Shown in pieces: positions 40,921 through 50,257 of a stretch of 64,000 bases of DNA. Numbering within the stretch: the first letter of the stretch is position 1; each line of letters begins with the position of its first letter. The DNA is from Clostridiaceae bacterium JG1575 (lineage in GTDB: Bacteria; Bacillota; Clostridia; Clostridiales; Clostridiaceae): positions 115,243-179,242 of the forward strand of contig LQGW01000034.1 in assembly GCA_002838815.1 (NCBI GenBank). Reading direction: 5' to 3'. The notes beneath the pieces were generated by a model. That model was not told the origin of the DNA, ran no database searches, and saw only the letters and a program-made list of their open reading frames with translations. The translations under genes were made by a program, and so were the position numbers.

Positions 40921-42546
40921 TTGGCCTATACGGCATTATATCGGGAGCTGCGTCCCAAAGTGTTTTCCGATGTCATCGGACAAGAACACATCACCACCAC
41001 GTTGAAAAACGAAATTCGGGCGGGGCGAATTGCCCATGCGTATTTGTTCTCAGGCACTCGGGGAACCGGAAAAACGACTTGTGCCAAAATTCTGGCCAAG
41101 GCGCTCAATTGCCTGGATCTTCAAGACGGAGAACCCTGCAACCGCTGCGAGAATTGCTTACGCATCGACAGCGGGCTCTCCCTGGATGTGGTGGAGCAAG
41201 ATGCCGCCACCAACAACAAAGTAGATGATATCCGTGACCTCATCGATGAGGTACAGTACCCGCCGCAGGAGGGGGCTTATAAGGTCTACATCCTAGATGA
41301 AGCCCACATGCTGACCATGGGGGCTGTGAATGCCTTTTTAAAAACCTTGGAGGAGCCGCCGGAGAATGTCGTTTTTATTTTGGCCACGACGGATCCACAA
41401 AAGTTACCCATTACGATCCTCTCGCGCTGCCAGCGCTTTGAATTCCATCGCATCAAATCCAAAGATATTGAGCAGCGGCTGCGGGAGATTGTGGACGAAA
41501 AGTCCATCCTTGCAGACAACCGAAGCCTCGCACTCATTGCGCGGGTTTCTGAAGGCGCTATGCGCGATGCCTTGTCGGTACTGGATCAAAGCATTTCCAT
41601 GGGCCATGGCGAAGTGCAGTACGACACCCTTGTGAACATACTCGGGCTTATGGGCCGTCAGCGGATTTTTGATTTGGCGGAATCCATCTTAAAAAAGGAT
41701 GTGGAAAAGACTCTTTTGCTCCTTGATGAACTGATGGATGCCGGCAAGGACCCTTATTTCATCACCCGGGATCTCTTAGAGCACTTTCGCAACATGCTGA
41801 TCACCAAGGTCATTCGCCACCAGCCGGATGAATTGGTGGAAGCTTCAGAGGAGGATGTTGCCCGTTATCAGGAACAAAGCCTGATGATTCGGGATCAGGA
41901 GATCATCAAAGTGATCCGCATCCTGCAAGGGGCAGAGGAATCCGCCAAGCGCAGCTCTCAAGGTCGGATCTATCTGGAGTTGGCCTTGATCAAGATCTGC
42001 AACGGCGAGATGGATTACGGGATGGACGCCTTGGTGGCTCGCATGAATCATATGGAACAGCAGCTCAGTGAGGCACGCAGCCAAAGTTCACGCCCATCGC
42101 CGGCACCCAAGGCACAGCGCCCATCGCCTGCTTCCGGCCCCAAGCAACAACCGGCCAGGACGCAGGCGCCGCAGGCTCCCGCGGCCCTGGAAGAAAACCC
42201 GCAGTCCCAGCTGACCCTTCAAAAAGTGCGCAGCGCGTGGAATGAAGTAGAGGAAGCCTTGCGGGCCAAGCGACAGATGGTGATTCGCGCCTCCCTTTTC
42301 GAAGGACAGGTGGTGGACGTCAACCATGGGATCATCACGTTGGAGTTCCCGGAAAATTACAGTCACAATAAGAAACGCTTGGAGAAAACCGAGTTCCGGA
42401 GCCTCCTCGAAGACACCATGTCCCTAATTTTCGGAGAACCCGTGCGGCTGCGGCTAAAGATCAAGTCCGAAGGGGCCCCCTCGCAGCGATCCATTGAAGA
42501 AGCGATCCGCGAGCAGGACCTTACGGATATTGATTTGCTGTCGTAA
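40921..42546 (+). CDS. dnaX: DNA polymerase III subunits gamma/tau
   Basis: 541 residues from TTG 40921, which has AAAGGAGGG six bases upstream. Clamp-loader AAA+ ATPase: Walker A SGTRGTGKTT, zinc-binding cysteines CNRCENC, DEAH-like ILDEAHML, sensor 1 LATTDPQKLPITILSRCQRF. After about residue 375 comes a Pro/Ala/Gln linker and a C-terminal tau-like domain that would contact the polymerase. It heads the conserved cluster dnaX-ybaB-recR, probably reached by readthrough from the SRP RNA promoter. Confidence 0.95.
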   Translation: MAYTALYRELRPKVFSDVIGQEHITTTLKNEIRAGRIAHAYLFSGTRGTGKTTCAKILAKALNCLDLQDGEPCNRCENCLRIDSGLSLDVVEQDAATNNKVDDIRDLIDEVQYPPQEGAYKVYILDEAHMLTMGAVNAFLKTLEEPPENVVFILATTDPQKLPITILSRCQRFEFHRIKSKDIEQRLREIVDEKSILADNRSLALIARVSEGAMRDALSVLDQSISMGHGEVQYDTLVNILGLMGRQRIFDLAESILKKDVEKTLLLLDELMDAGKDPYFITRDLLEHFRNMLITKVIRHQPDELVEASEEDVARYQEQSLMIRDQEIIKVIRILQGAEESAKRSSQGRIYLELALIKICNGEMDYGMDALVARMNHMEQQLSEARSQSSRPSPAPKAQRPSPASGPKQQPARTQAPQAPAALEENPQSQLTLQKVRSAWNEVEEALRAKRQMVIRASLFEGQVVDVNHGIITLEFPENYSHNKKRLEKTEFRSLLEDTMSLIFGEPVRLRLKIKSEGAPSQRSIEEAIREQDLTDIDLLS

Positions 42547-42594
42547 CCTTGTGATATAATCAGAAATAGAAGCAACTTAAGAGAGGAGTTACAC

Positions 42595-42939
42595 ATGGCA
42601 AAATACGGAGGATTCCGCGGCGGTGGCGGCGGAAATATGAACAATCTGCTCAAGCAGGTTCAAAAAGCGCAAAAAGAAATGGAAACCAAGCAAAAAGAGC
42701 TGGAGGTCAAGGAATACGAGGCTACATCCGGTGGCAATGCCGTGAAGGCCGTGGTCAACGGAAAGCGGCAGCTTTTAAGCGTTTCCTTAGACGAATCCGT
42801 GGTGGATCCCGAAGACATCGAGATGCTTCAGGATCTCATCGTTGTGGCCGTCAATTCTGCGCTCAATCAGGCGGAGGAAGATTCCTCAAAGCTGATGAGC
42901 GATCTTACTGGCGGCATGGATCTGCAGGGGATGTTCTAA
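42595..42939 (+). CDS. ybaB: YbaB/EbfC nucleoid-associated protein
   Basis: 114 residues. The glycine-rich start FRGGGGGNMNNLLKQVQKAQKEM and the core GGNAVKAVVNGKRQLLSVSLDE are standard for the family, which forms DNA-binding dimers. Lies between dnaX and recR as in most bacteria. Confidence 0.95.
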   Translation: MAKYGGFRGGGGGNMNNLLKQVQKAQKEMETKQKELEVKEYEATSGGNAVKAVVNGKRQLLSVSLDESVVDPEDIEMLQDLIVVAVNSALNQAEEDSSKLMSDLTGGMDLQGMF

Positions 42940-42945
42940 GCATTC

Positions 42946-43542
42946 ATGGATTTTTACCCTGCAGCGATTGAAAAGCTCATCGACGAGTTTGCCAAACTCC
43001 CCGGCATCGGATATAAGACGGCTCAGCGCTTGACGCTTCACGTCTTAAACCTGCCCTCCGATGAGGTGATGGGATTCGCCGATGCGCTCAAAGAAGCTCG
43101 GGGAACCCTGAAGTTTTGTTCGGTATGCGGAAACTTTACCGAAAAGGATCCTTGCGCCGTTTGCGCCAATCCCACTCGGGATCAAACCACCATTTGTGTG
43201 GTGGAGCAGCCCAAGGATATTATGAGTATTGAAAAAATTAAAGAATTCCATGGGGTGTATCACGTGCTTCACGGCAACATCTCTCCCATGCAGGGGCGCG
43301 GGCCCCAGGACATCCGCATCAAGGAATTGGTGGCGCGGATGAATCGGGACGTGAAGGAAGTCATTGTGGCGACCAACCCCACCATTGAAGGGGAGGCTAC
43401 GGCCATGTACATTTCCAGGGTCCTGCATCCCTTGGACATCAAGGTCACCCGCATCGCTTCGGGCATGCCGGTGGGCGGAGATTTGGACTATGCGGATGAA
43501 GTGACGCTTTCAAAAGCCATGGAAGGCCGAAAAGAAATCTAA
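42946..43542 (+). CDS. recR: Recombination protein RecR
   Basis: 198 residues. RecR works with RecO/RecF to load RecA at gaps. Helix-hairpin-helix [19 protein letters not shown], zinc finger CSVC...CAVC (about 58-72), Toprim domain from [10 protein letters not shown] with [13 protein letters not shown]. Six bases after ybaB. Confidence 0.96.
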   Translation: MDFYPAAIEKLIDEFAKLPGIGYKTAQRLTLHVLNLPSDEVMGFADALKEARGTLKFCSVCGNFTEKDPCAVCANPTRDQTTICVVEQPKDIMSIEKIKEFHGVYHVLHGNISPMQGRGPQDIRIKELVARMNRDVKEVIVATNPTIEGEATAMYISRVLHPLDIKVTRIASGMPVGGDLDYADEVTLSKAMEGRKEI

Positions 43543-43563
43543 GCAATTAAAGGAGTCCTTTGT

Positions 43564-43935
43564 ATGAAGAAAAAAGCAATTTTGGTAGATGCTGCCCCGG
43601 CAGCCGTAGGACCGTATTCCCACGCCAACGTCATCGGCGACTTGGTCTTTGTTTCGGGCCAACTCCCGTTGAAAAATGGCGAGTTGTTGGAAGACATTCA
43701 AGAAGGAACCAAGGCGTGCCTGACGAACCTGAAAACCATCCTGGAGGGGGTGGGCTCGAACCTAGACCAAGTGGTCAAGGTCAACATCTTCCTTCGGGAC
43801 ATGGGCGATTTCGCCGCCATGAATGAAGTCTATGCGACCTTCTTCACCCAGGATGAGCCGGCGCGCTCCTGTGTAGCCGTCAAAACCCTGCCTAAGGATG
43901 CTCGGGTAGAAATCGAAGCCATCGCTCATCTTTAA
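43564..43935 (+). CDS. ridA: RidA family protein
   Basis: 123 residues of the YjgF/YER057c/UK114 family, trimeric enzymes that hydrolyse reactive enamine/imine intermediates from PLP enzymes. Signature PAAVGPYSHANVIGDLVFVSGQLPL at the N-terminus and the Arg near residue 101 in DEPARSCVAVKTLPKDARVEIEAIA. Useful in a cell with heavy amino acid catabolism. Confidence 0.95.
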   Translation: MKKKAILVDAAPAAVGPYSHANVIGDLVFVSGQLPLKNGELLEDIQEGTKACLTNLKTILEGVGSNLDQVVKVNIFLRDMGDFAAMNEVYATFFTQDEPARSCVAVKTLPKDARVEIEAIAHL

Positions 43936-43970
43936 TGAACGCCCCCCCGGTACGCTCGGGGGGAGCTCTA

Positions 43971-44003
43971 GAGCCTGACGCCCTATGGCGTCGGGTTCTT
44001 TTA
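43971..44003 (+). terminator. Terminator after ridA
   Basis: GAGCCTGACGCC pairs with GGCGTCGGGTTC (one G-T pair), loop CTAT, then TTTTATTTTTT. A C7/G6 hairpin lies just before it. Confidence 0.9.
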
Positions 44004-44513
44004 TTTTTTGGCGGGGGAGAAGGTCTCAATGCAGAGTGTTGCTGGGCGGAAAGCCTAGGGGCCTGAGGAATCGATAAAATGAGAAGCGATGAACTAGAAA
44101 ATTAAGAATAAATGAGAATGATCTGTGATTGTTTGTGAAATCGCAGAACAAGCCCCCATAGGGCTTTGGCGGTGACGTTAATTAAGTAACAACATAACCC
44201 GCAGCTGACTAAAGTGTAACCTAGGATTCCCGCGAAGGTTCACGAAAAACCTACTGAAGGGCGGGGTTGGCTGACAATTTACTAAAGAGGACCGTTTTTT
44301 ATTCAAAAGCTCATGATAAATTATTGGCAAAAGCTCAGGACATTTTTTGGGGAAAAACCGATAAGTCGGGGAGATGTGTTACGAAAATGATTTTTTATCA
44401 GGTTTTGAATGACTGATTCAGGATGAAAACGCCGCGAATCCCTGAATATTTATGACTATTAAAAACTACTCATTGTAAACGGATAGAAAGTAAGAATTCA
44501 GCATAGGAGCGTG
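44004..44513. other. Long untranslated region before the NSS transporter
   Basis: Over 500 bp without a gene. It contains several small inverted repeats (for example CCCCCATAGGGCTTTGG near 44153) but I could not fold it into a known riboswitch class or T-box. Decayed DNA is equally possible. Confidence 0.4.
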
Positions 44514-44519
44514 TATAAT
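44514..44519 (+). promoter_or_regulatory. -10 element before the NSS transporter
   Basis: TATAAT 38 nt before the start codon; no good -35 at the right distance. Confidence 0.45.
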
Positions 44520-44557
44520 TTAAGATAGTATCAATAAAGGAGCGAGGTGATCATCAA

Positions 44558-45925
44558 TTGGAACAAAGTGAGAAAAGAGGTCAATGGGGATCCCGATTTG
44601 GGTTCATCATGGCTGCAGCCGGGTCTGCCGTAGGGCTGGGAAATTTGTGGAAGTTTCCTTATCTTGTCGGAAAAAACGGCGGCGGGGTATTTGTCCTGAT
44701 CTATCTGGTCATTGTTGTCTTTTTAGGCTATACAATGATGCTCGGGGAACTGGCCATCGGGCGCAACACCAAATTAAACCAGTACAATGCGTATCGTTCC
44801 ATCAACAGCAAGACGGGCTTTATGGGGGTGTTCGGCATTTTGTCGGCCTTCCTGATCTTATCCTTCTATTCGGTGGTGGGCGGCTGGATCTGCAAGTATT
44901 TATTCGAATTTGTCATCCGGGGCATCATTCCTGACTCTCAGAATTTTTTTAACCTTTACGTTTCCGGAACCTGGGAACCCATTTTGTGGCATGCCGTCTT
45001 TATGGCGTTGACCTTAATTATTGTCTTCGGTGGCGTCTCAGGCGGCATCGAAAAAGCATCGAAAATAATGATGCCGACCCTTTTGGTCTTCCTCATCATT
45101 ATTGCCGTACGCTCTTTGACGCTTCCCAACGCCATGGAAGGAGTTGCGTATTACTTAAAGCCGGACTTCTCCAAGTTTAGTTTCCAAGTGGTTGTGGCCG
45201 CCATGGGGCAGGTCTTCTTCTCCCTGAGCATGGGCATGGGGGTTCTCGTAACCTATGGCTCCTATTTAAAAGGCGAAGAGGATCTGTCGAACAATGCGCT
45301 GACCATTCCAGCCATCGACACGATTGTTGCACTTTTGGCCGGTTTTGCCATCATCCCTGCGGTGTTTTCCTTTGGGATGGAAGTGACTCAAGGCCCCGGG
45401 CTGCTTTTTGGAACGTTGCCCGCTGTCTTTGATCAGATGCCCTTTGGACAACTCTTCGGAATCATCTTCTTTCTTCTGGTGTTGTTTGCTGGGTTGACCA
45501 GCTCCATCTCCTTACTGGAGAGTCCCGTCTCTTGGGCGATTGACTCTTTGAAATGGAATCGGAAGACCGCCGTAATTGTCTTTGCCGGCCTTTGCTTTAT
45601 CATTGGCGCAGCAGCCTCCCTTTCCATGGGTCCTGTCTTAGGCGACTTCAAAATCTACTGGTTTGACCCCAAGGGACAAGTAATCTTCGACTTCTTGGAC
45701 TACTTGACGGCCAACATCCTGATGCCTTTGGGTGGGTTGCTCCTTTCCTTATTTATCACCTTCATCTGGGGATACGATCGGGCCTTTGCAGAAATCCGCA
45801 AAGGAAGCAAAAGCAATTTCTCCATGGGGGGCTTCTGGAAGATTTCCATGATGGTCTTGGTTCCCATCATGTTGATCTTGGTCTTCTTGCAGCAAATGGG
45901 TATTCTCTCAAGATTTATTGGATAA
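44558..45925 (+). CDS. Sodium:neurotransmitter symporter family transporter
   Basis: 455 residues with about 11-12 membrane segments. The first, GFIMAAAGSAVGLGNLWKFPYLVGKNGGG, is the NSS signature that forms the Na+ and substrate sites as in LeuT. It imports an amino acid with sodium; which one cannot be read by eye. Glycine or another Stickland substrate would make sense in this genome, as an inference. It uses a TTG start behind GGAGCGAGGTGATC. A perfect terminator follows. Confidence 0.92.
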   Translation: MEQSEKRGQWGSRFGFIMAAAGSAVGLGNLWKFPYLVGKNGGGVFVLIYLVIVVFLGYTMMLGELAIGRNTKLNQYNAYRSINSKTGFMGVFGILSAFLILSFYSVVGGWICKYLFEFVIRGIIPDSQNFFNLYVSGTWEPILWHAVFMALTLIIVFGGVSGGIEKASKIMMPTLLVFLIIIAVRSLTLPNAMEGVAYYLKPDFSKFSFQVVVAAMGQVFFSLSMGMGVLVTYGSYLKGEEDLSNNALTIPAIDTIVALLAGFAIIPAVFSFGMEVTQGPGLLFGTLPAVFDQMPFGQLFGIIFFLLVLFAGLTSSISLLESPVSWAIDSLKWNRKTAVIVFAGLCFIIGAAASLSMGPVLGDFKIYWFDPKGQVIFDFLDYLTANILMPLGGLLLSLFITFIWGYDRAFAEIRKGSKSNFSMGGFWKISMMVLVPIMLILVFLQQMGILSRFIG

Positions 45926-45965
45926 GGGGTTGGCCTTTGCCAGCCCCCGACAAAACCCCTTTCTC

Positions 45966-46006
45966 AATCCGGAGTTTGATCCCCTGGGATCAGACTCCGG
46001 ATTTTT
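45966..46006 (+). terminator. Terminator after NSS transporter
   Basis: AATCCGGAGT..GATCCC pairs with GGGATC..ACTCCGGATT, loop CT, followed by TTT. Confidence 0.93.
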
Positions 46007-46152
46007 GCGTCGCCCTCGGCGGGATTGGGAGGCAGCGCCCCCAACATATGCGTGGCGATTGGGCAAATTTCCAATGAGCAGGGGCAGATGGTTCGGGATC
46101 CGTGACTTGAAAAGGGTTCAGGGATAAAAATGAATAATTATCCTAAATGCCC

Positions 46153-46181
46153 TTGATTCAAAAGGGGATGGACCGTATACT
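46153..46181 (+). promoter_or_regulatory. Promoter of the amino acid ABC operon
   Basis: TTGATT and TATACT with 17 nt spacing, 79 nt before the binding-protein gene. Confidence 0.75.
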
Positions 46182-46259
46182 GTTTTTCATAGGTTGATAA
46201 TATACCTTTAGAAAGCATAAATATGCAACAGGGAATTCCCTAGGATAAGGAGCGCAACG

Positions 46260-47066
46260 ATGAAAAACATGATGAAAAAAATACCGGCCCTATTGATGGC
46301 TTTGACCCTTGTGGTGTCGGCGGCCGCCTGCAGCAATTCGGCCGCCGCAGGCAAAGACCGCTTGGCCCAGGTGCAAGAAACGAAAAAATTGAAAGTAGGC
46401 ATGGAAACCACCTATCCTCCCATGGAGTTCACGGATGAAAAAGGATCGACCATTGGCTTTGATGTGGATTTGATGGCCGCCATCGCCCAAAAGCTGGGCG
46501 TGCAAATGGACGTTGTGCCCACGGATTTTGCGGGAATTACCGAAGGGTTGGCCGCCAATCGCTTTGACGTCATCGCCTCGGGGATGAATATTACGGAAAA
46601 GCGCAAAGAAAGTGTGCTCTTTAGCGATCCTTACATTGATGCGGTGGGGTTATCCTTAATCCTTCGTCCCGAGGAGAAAGACGTAAAAAAATTCTCGGAT
46701 CTTGCCGGTAAAAAGATCGGTTTGCAGCAGGGGTCCACAGCCGATGAGTGGGCAAGAAGCCAGTCGAATCTTGGGGAGGTCAAGGAATATTTAAGCATCT
46801 CAGAGGCGCTGCTGGATTTATCGGCCGGCCGAATTCAGGCGGTGGTGACCGATAACGTCGTAGGCGCCTACTACATAAAAAAAGATCCCAAGAATTATCA
46901 AATGCCCAAGGAACTGTTGGAAGCGGGTCCCTTAGGAATCGCCATTCCGAAAGATGCGCCTGAGCTCAAAGCGCAGATTGATGCGGCATTGAAGACCCTC
47001 AAGGCAGAGGGGACCTTGGCCAATCTCTCGGAAAAATGGTTCGGCACGAACATCTACCAAAAGTAG
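46260..47066 (+). CDS. Amino acid ABC transporter substrate-binding lipoprotein
   Basis: 268 residues. Signal peptide with lipobox SAAAC (Cys near 22), then a family 3 periplasmic-binding fold: KLKVGMETTYPPMEFTDEKGSTIGFDVDLMAAIAQKLG, FDVIASGMNITEKRKE, and QQGSTADEWA. The family binds polar amino acids; specificity is not evident. It is followed by its permease and ATPase genes in the same operon. Confidence 0.93.
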   Translation: MKNMMKKIPALLMALTLVVSAAACSNSAAAGKDRLAQVQETKKLKVGMETTYPPMEFTDEKGSTIGFDVDLMAAIAQKLGVQMDVVPTDFAGITEGLAANRFDVIASGMNITEKRKESVLFSDPYIDAVGLSLILRPEEKDVKKFSDLAGKKIGLQQGSTADEWARSQSNLGEVKEYLSISEALLDLSAGRIQAVVTDNVVGAYYIKKDPKNYQMPKELLEAGPLGIAIPKDAPELKAQIDAALKTLKAEGTLANLSEKWFGTNIYQK

Positions 47067-47078
47067 GGGGCCCAAGGG

Positions 47079-47759
47079 ATGATCGCTAGTGCCGTATTTT
47101 TCGGTCTGGGGCAGTTTGCCAAAGACTACATCGCCTATTTCCCACGCATCCTAAAGGGGGCACCCGTAGCCCTCTCCTTGACGGTGCTGGGCATATTCTT
47201 CGGAGGTCTTTTGGGCCTACTCATCTGTCAGATGAAGCTCTCCCGCAGGGGGGCCTTGAAAGCCATAGGGTCTTTTTACACTTGGTTTTTCCGGGGCACG
47301 CCCATGATGGTACAGCTCTATTTTCTTTATTTTGGACTGCCCAAAATGGGCATCACCCTCTCGGCCTATGCCGCCGCGAGCATCGGTCTTTCCTTGAATA
47401 TCGGCGCCTACATGGCGGAAATCATTCGAGGGGGCATTCAGGCCATCGATAAAGGGCAGTTTGAAGCGGCCAAGGCCCTTGGCATGAATCATGTTCAGAC
47501 CATGCGCCGCATTGTCATTCCTCAAACCGTGCGGATCATCTTGCCAAGTCTTGGCAACGAGGTCATTACGCTCCTAAAGGATACCTCCTTGGTGGCGGCG
47601 ATCTCCTTGACGGAGGTTTTGAAAATCACCCACCAAATCACGTCACGGGAATTCACACCGTTGCCCGCCTTTGCGGTGGCCGCGACCTTCTATCTCTTCT
47701 TCACCACCGTGCTCACAGCGCTTTTTGGCCGTCTGGAGCGACGCCTTTCGGTTTACTAG
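47079..47759 (+). CDS. Amino acid ABC transporter permease
   Basis: 226 residues with about five membrane segments. The EAA loop is EAAKALGMNHVQTMRRIVIPQTVRIILPSLGNE, and the YFLYFGLP motif is typical of the HisM/GlnP family. Lies 12 nt after the binding protein and 12 nt before the ATPase. Confidence 0.95.
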   Translation: MIASAVFFGLGQFAKDYIAYFPRILKGAPVALSLTVLGIFFGGLLGLLICQMKLSRRGALKAIGSFYTWFFRGTPMMVQLYFLYFGLPKMGITLSAYAAASIGLSLNIGAYMAEIIRGGIQAIDKGQFEAAKALGMNHVQTMRRIVIPQTVRIILPSLGNEVITLLKDTSLVAAISLTEVLKITHQITSREFTPLPAFAVAATFYLFFTTVLTALFGRLERRLSVY

Positions 47760-47771
47760 GAGGATTCGACG

Positions 47772-48545
47772 ATGCAGCAACACAAACAAAGTGAACCCAT
47801 GATTGAAGTGCGCCAGTTGACCAAGCGCTTTGATGAGCTCACTGTTTTTTCAGATTTAAACCTCACCATTCACCGAAATGAAGCCGTGTGTATCATTGGG
47901 GCGTCAGGTTCTGGCAAAAGCACCTTCCTTCGGTGTCTCAATCACTTGGAGATTCCCACACAAGGGACGATCCTTATTGAAGGAGAGCAGCTGGACCCCA
48001 AGGATAAAACATCCATCAAGCGGGCCGTATCGAAGGTTGGTATGGTGTTTCAGCAGTTCAATCTCTTTCCCAATTTGACCGTATTGGAGAACGTCATGGA
48101 AGCGCCTATCACGGTCAAGGGAATGGAGCGCAGGACCGTGCAAACCATCGCTCAGGAGCTGCTCAAAAAGGTGGGGCTTTGGGAGAAAAAAGACCAGTAT
48201 CCCTCCAAGCTCTCTGGTGGACAAAAGCAGCGGGTGGCCATTGCTCGTGCCTTGGCCATGGAGCCAGACATCATGCTTTTTGATGAACCCACCTCTGCCT
48301 TGGATCCAGAGCTCGTGGGGGAAGTATTGAGTGTAATGAAGGATCTGGCAGAGTCTGGAATGACCATGATCGTAGTCACCCACGAAATGAGCTTTGCCCG
48401 GGATGTGGCCGACCGCGTCATTTTCATGGATCAAGGCGCGGTGGTGGAGGATGCTCCCGCTGAGGCGATTTTTTCGAATCCCCAGGAGAAGCGGACAAAG
48501 GAGTTTCTTGCCAAATACCTTCAGGGTACGCACTGCGCCCCGTAG
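47772..48545 (+). CDS. Amino acid ABC transporter ATP-binding protein
   Basis: 257 residues. Walker [11 protein letters not shown] loop, signature [16 protein letters not shown], Walker [13 protein letters not shown], and switch [15 protein letters not shown], as in GlnQ/HisP. ATG 47772 follows AGGAGG. Completes a three-gene polar amino acid importer. Confidence 0.96.
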   Translation: MQQHKQSEPMIEVRQLTKRFDELTVFSDLNLTIHRNEAVCIIGASGSGKSTFLRCLNHLEIPTQGTILIEGEQLDPKDKTSIKRAVSKVGMVFQQFNLFPNLTVLENVMEAPITVKGMERRTVQTIAQELLKKVGLWEKKDQYPSKLSGGQKQRVAIARALAMEPDIMLFDEPTSALDPELVGEVLSVMKDLAESGMTMIVVTHEMSFARDVADRVIFMDQGAVVEDAPAEAIFSNPQEKRTKEFLAKYLQGTHCAP

Positions 48546-48636
48546 GGCCGCCGCTTTGAACCCTTTGCGTGGAGGTTGGATCCCTCGCAATACCCCTAGT
48601 TTATGCCAAAGGCTCGCGCGGGGGGCTCGTTGAACA

Positions 48637-48685
48637 AACAAGGCTCCTCGAGAGAATTGATCTCGAAGAGCCTTGTTTGTTGTTT
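48637..48685 (+). terminator. Terminator of the amino acid ABC operon
   Basis: AACAAGGCTC pairs with GAGCCTTGTT, with inner GAGA/TCTC, followed by TGTTGTTTTC. Confidence 0.85.
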
Positions 48686-48720
48686 TCTATTCCTAAGGGA
48701 TTAAAAAGTTGCTGCAATAA

Positions 48721-48757
48721 AAAATCAAGGGGGAGCCTTTACTCCAACCTTGATTTT
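48721..48757. terminator. Bidirectional hairpin beside the tRNA fragment
   Basis: AAAATCAAGG pairs with CCTTGATTTT, inner GGAG/CTCC. On the minus strand it lies just past the tRNA-Glu fragment. Confidence 0.8.
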
Positions 48758-48764
48758 AGGCATA

Positions 48765-48795
48765 GGGTGACCCCAAGGAGAATCGAATCCTGATT
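48765..48795 (-). repeat. 3' fragment of tRNA-Glu, probable old att site
   Basis: About 30 nt repeat the 3' end (T arm and acceptor) of the intact tRNA-Glu at 50045, in the same orientation, with one missing base. No other half of the tRNA is here. It marks one edge of a decayed integrated element, with the integrase remnant next to it. Confidence 0.75.
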
Positions 48796-48921
48796 GTATT
48801 ACTCCCGGTACGCCAGTTGTTGCCTGTTAAAAATATGTCGATTTACCAATGTTTCTATGGGTTTGCCGTTACAATGCTTGTCGCTTGGATAATTTCCAGG
48901 GGGCGAATAACTGGCGCATTT

Positions 48922-49276
48922 TTACCCATGGATTGCCCTTACCATGTTCTTTTTGAAGTTTCTATTCCGGGCCTTGTGGCAAATGGTAGAGGGGATTTTT
49001 GATCCGGGGCCGTGGCCTAAAATCTTTTGAGTGGTTGGCTTATCCATTCCTTTTTCAGAGCAATCGGTCCCAAAACACCCAAAGGGTTTTTGGATCGATT
49101 GGATTACCTAAGTTACTAGTAAAGATCAGACGGTTGGGATTGCTATCCTTTATTATAAAACCTATTGGCGACATTTTCAGTTTTCCGGTTCGCCCAACCC
49201 GCTTTCCCTGATATTTTCTGGTCGTATTGGTACACAACCAACGGCTCCTGATCGGGGGTAAGTCCGGTGGAAGCAC
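48922..49276 (-). pseudogene. Decayed tyrosine recombinase (integrase), C-terminal part
   Basis: On the minus strand RLIFTSNLGNPIDPKTLWVFWDRLL matches the segment before the catalytic HxxR box of phage-type integrases. After a stop and frameshift near 49055 the frame continues TTQKILGHGPGSKIPSTICHKARNRN, corresponding to the LGH motif and the position of the catalytic Tyr, which is lost. The N-terminus is missing. It sits 130 bp from the tRNA-Glu fragment, as integrases usually do. Confidence 0.7.
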
Positions 49277-49433
49277 ATACCTCTCTTTAGTATTGTCGCT
49301 TCCGAGCTAATCTACCTGCTTCAGTGGTAAATGCATCCGGATCGTTCAGCTCTTGGGATCCGATCAAACGGCGCTTAGATTTTTGTGTGAACGCTCCGGT
49401 CTTTTTGATCCTGCAACGGGGCATCCCTGCTCT

Positions 49434-49780
49434 CTTCTCATAATTCCAAAGAGCCCAAATCGCCTTGGCGGGCGGTGAATCCAGCGAAGCCCCTGGATTT
49501 GGTCGAGCTCCTGTAAGAGTTCATGCACAGGAAGCTCGCCAAAGAGATCCGCTCACCTCGATACGTAGATCCTCTGGGCCACCAAAATCAGCTTGCTGAC
49601 GCCCGAGGCCGCAAAACGCTGGGCTTGAGCCAAAATCGCTTCTTTGGACCGAAAACGATACGCTCCGCGGATTTTAGGAATGATGCAATAGGTGCAGTGC
49701 ATATCGCACTCTTGCCCAATGCGCAAAAACGATCCAGACCCTGAGAATTGACATTGAGTATGGATTTGCCTCATCCAAGT
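49434..49780 (-). pseudogene. Decayed RimO/MiaB-like radical SAM methylthiotransferase
   Basis: The minus strand encodes FLRIGQECDMHCTYCIIPKIRG, with the three-Cys radical SAM motif, then SKEAILAQAQRFAASGVSKLILVAQ. After a frameshift comes DLFGELPVHELLQELDQIQGLRWI, the next RimO segment. Both ends are missing. RimO modifies ribosomal protein S12; this copy is dead, and an intact copy may exist elsewhere. It probably arrived or decayed with the surrounding element. Confidence 0.75.
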
Positions 49781-50000
49781 GTCCTCGAACAGTATGAGCA
49801 AATTTGCCTGGAAAGTGCGATAGAATGATCGCGCAGTTTGAAAAATAAACTTCCCATAAGCATAAAATGGAAGAATCATTTCTAAGACATAGGGTTGGAG
49901 CCTCAGTCCTGGGAACCGTGTGTATTACACTAATCTCCATATTAATGATAGTAGGGGGTCTTTTTCTCGAGTGCCATGAACAACAAACTGGCGAAATAAA

Positions 50001-50037
50001 ACAAAAGGATCTCCGAAAATCTTCGGAAATCCTTTGT
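50001..50037 (-). terminator. Terminator of tRNA-Glu
   Basis: CAAAGGAT pairs with ATCCTTTTG, inner CCGAA/TTCGG, directly after the tRNA on the minus strand. Confidence 0.8.
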
Positions 50038-50044
50038 TCATGTG

Positions 50045-50119
50045 TATGGTGACCCCAAGGAGAATCGAACTCCTGATTCCAGCGTGAGAGGCTAGCGTCT
50101 TGACCGCTTGACCATGGGG
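50045..50119 (-). tRNA. tRNA-Glu (CUC)
   Basis: 75 nt with encoded CCA. Anticodon stem CTAGC/GCTGG with loop CTCTCAC gives CUC. The acceptor GGCCCCA/TGGGGTC and T arm CAGGAG..CTCCT fold normally. Its 3' end is repeated at 48765. Confidence 0.92.
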
Positions 50120-50257
50120 CCTTTTTAACTGACAAAGACAATCTTAGCATAGGCTCCGGCGAGTTGTCAACTTCTTTTTTTCGTTGAGCGATGGGCCCCG
50201 TCCCCTCCCTTCAAGAGGAAAGGAACCCCTTTTTCAAGGGATTCCTTTGATGAGGGA

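Noticed and set aside
41689..41697. Slippery heptamer A AAA AAG in frame in dnaX, as used for gamma production in E. coli
   Set aside because: It lies at about codon 258, inside the clamp-loader core; a -1 shift meets a stop after about ten codons and would not give a gamma-like subunit. No stimulating hairpin was obvious.
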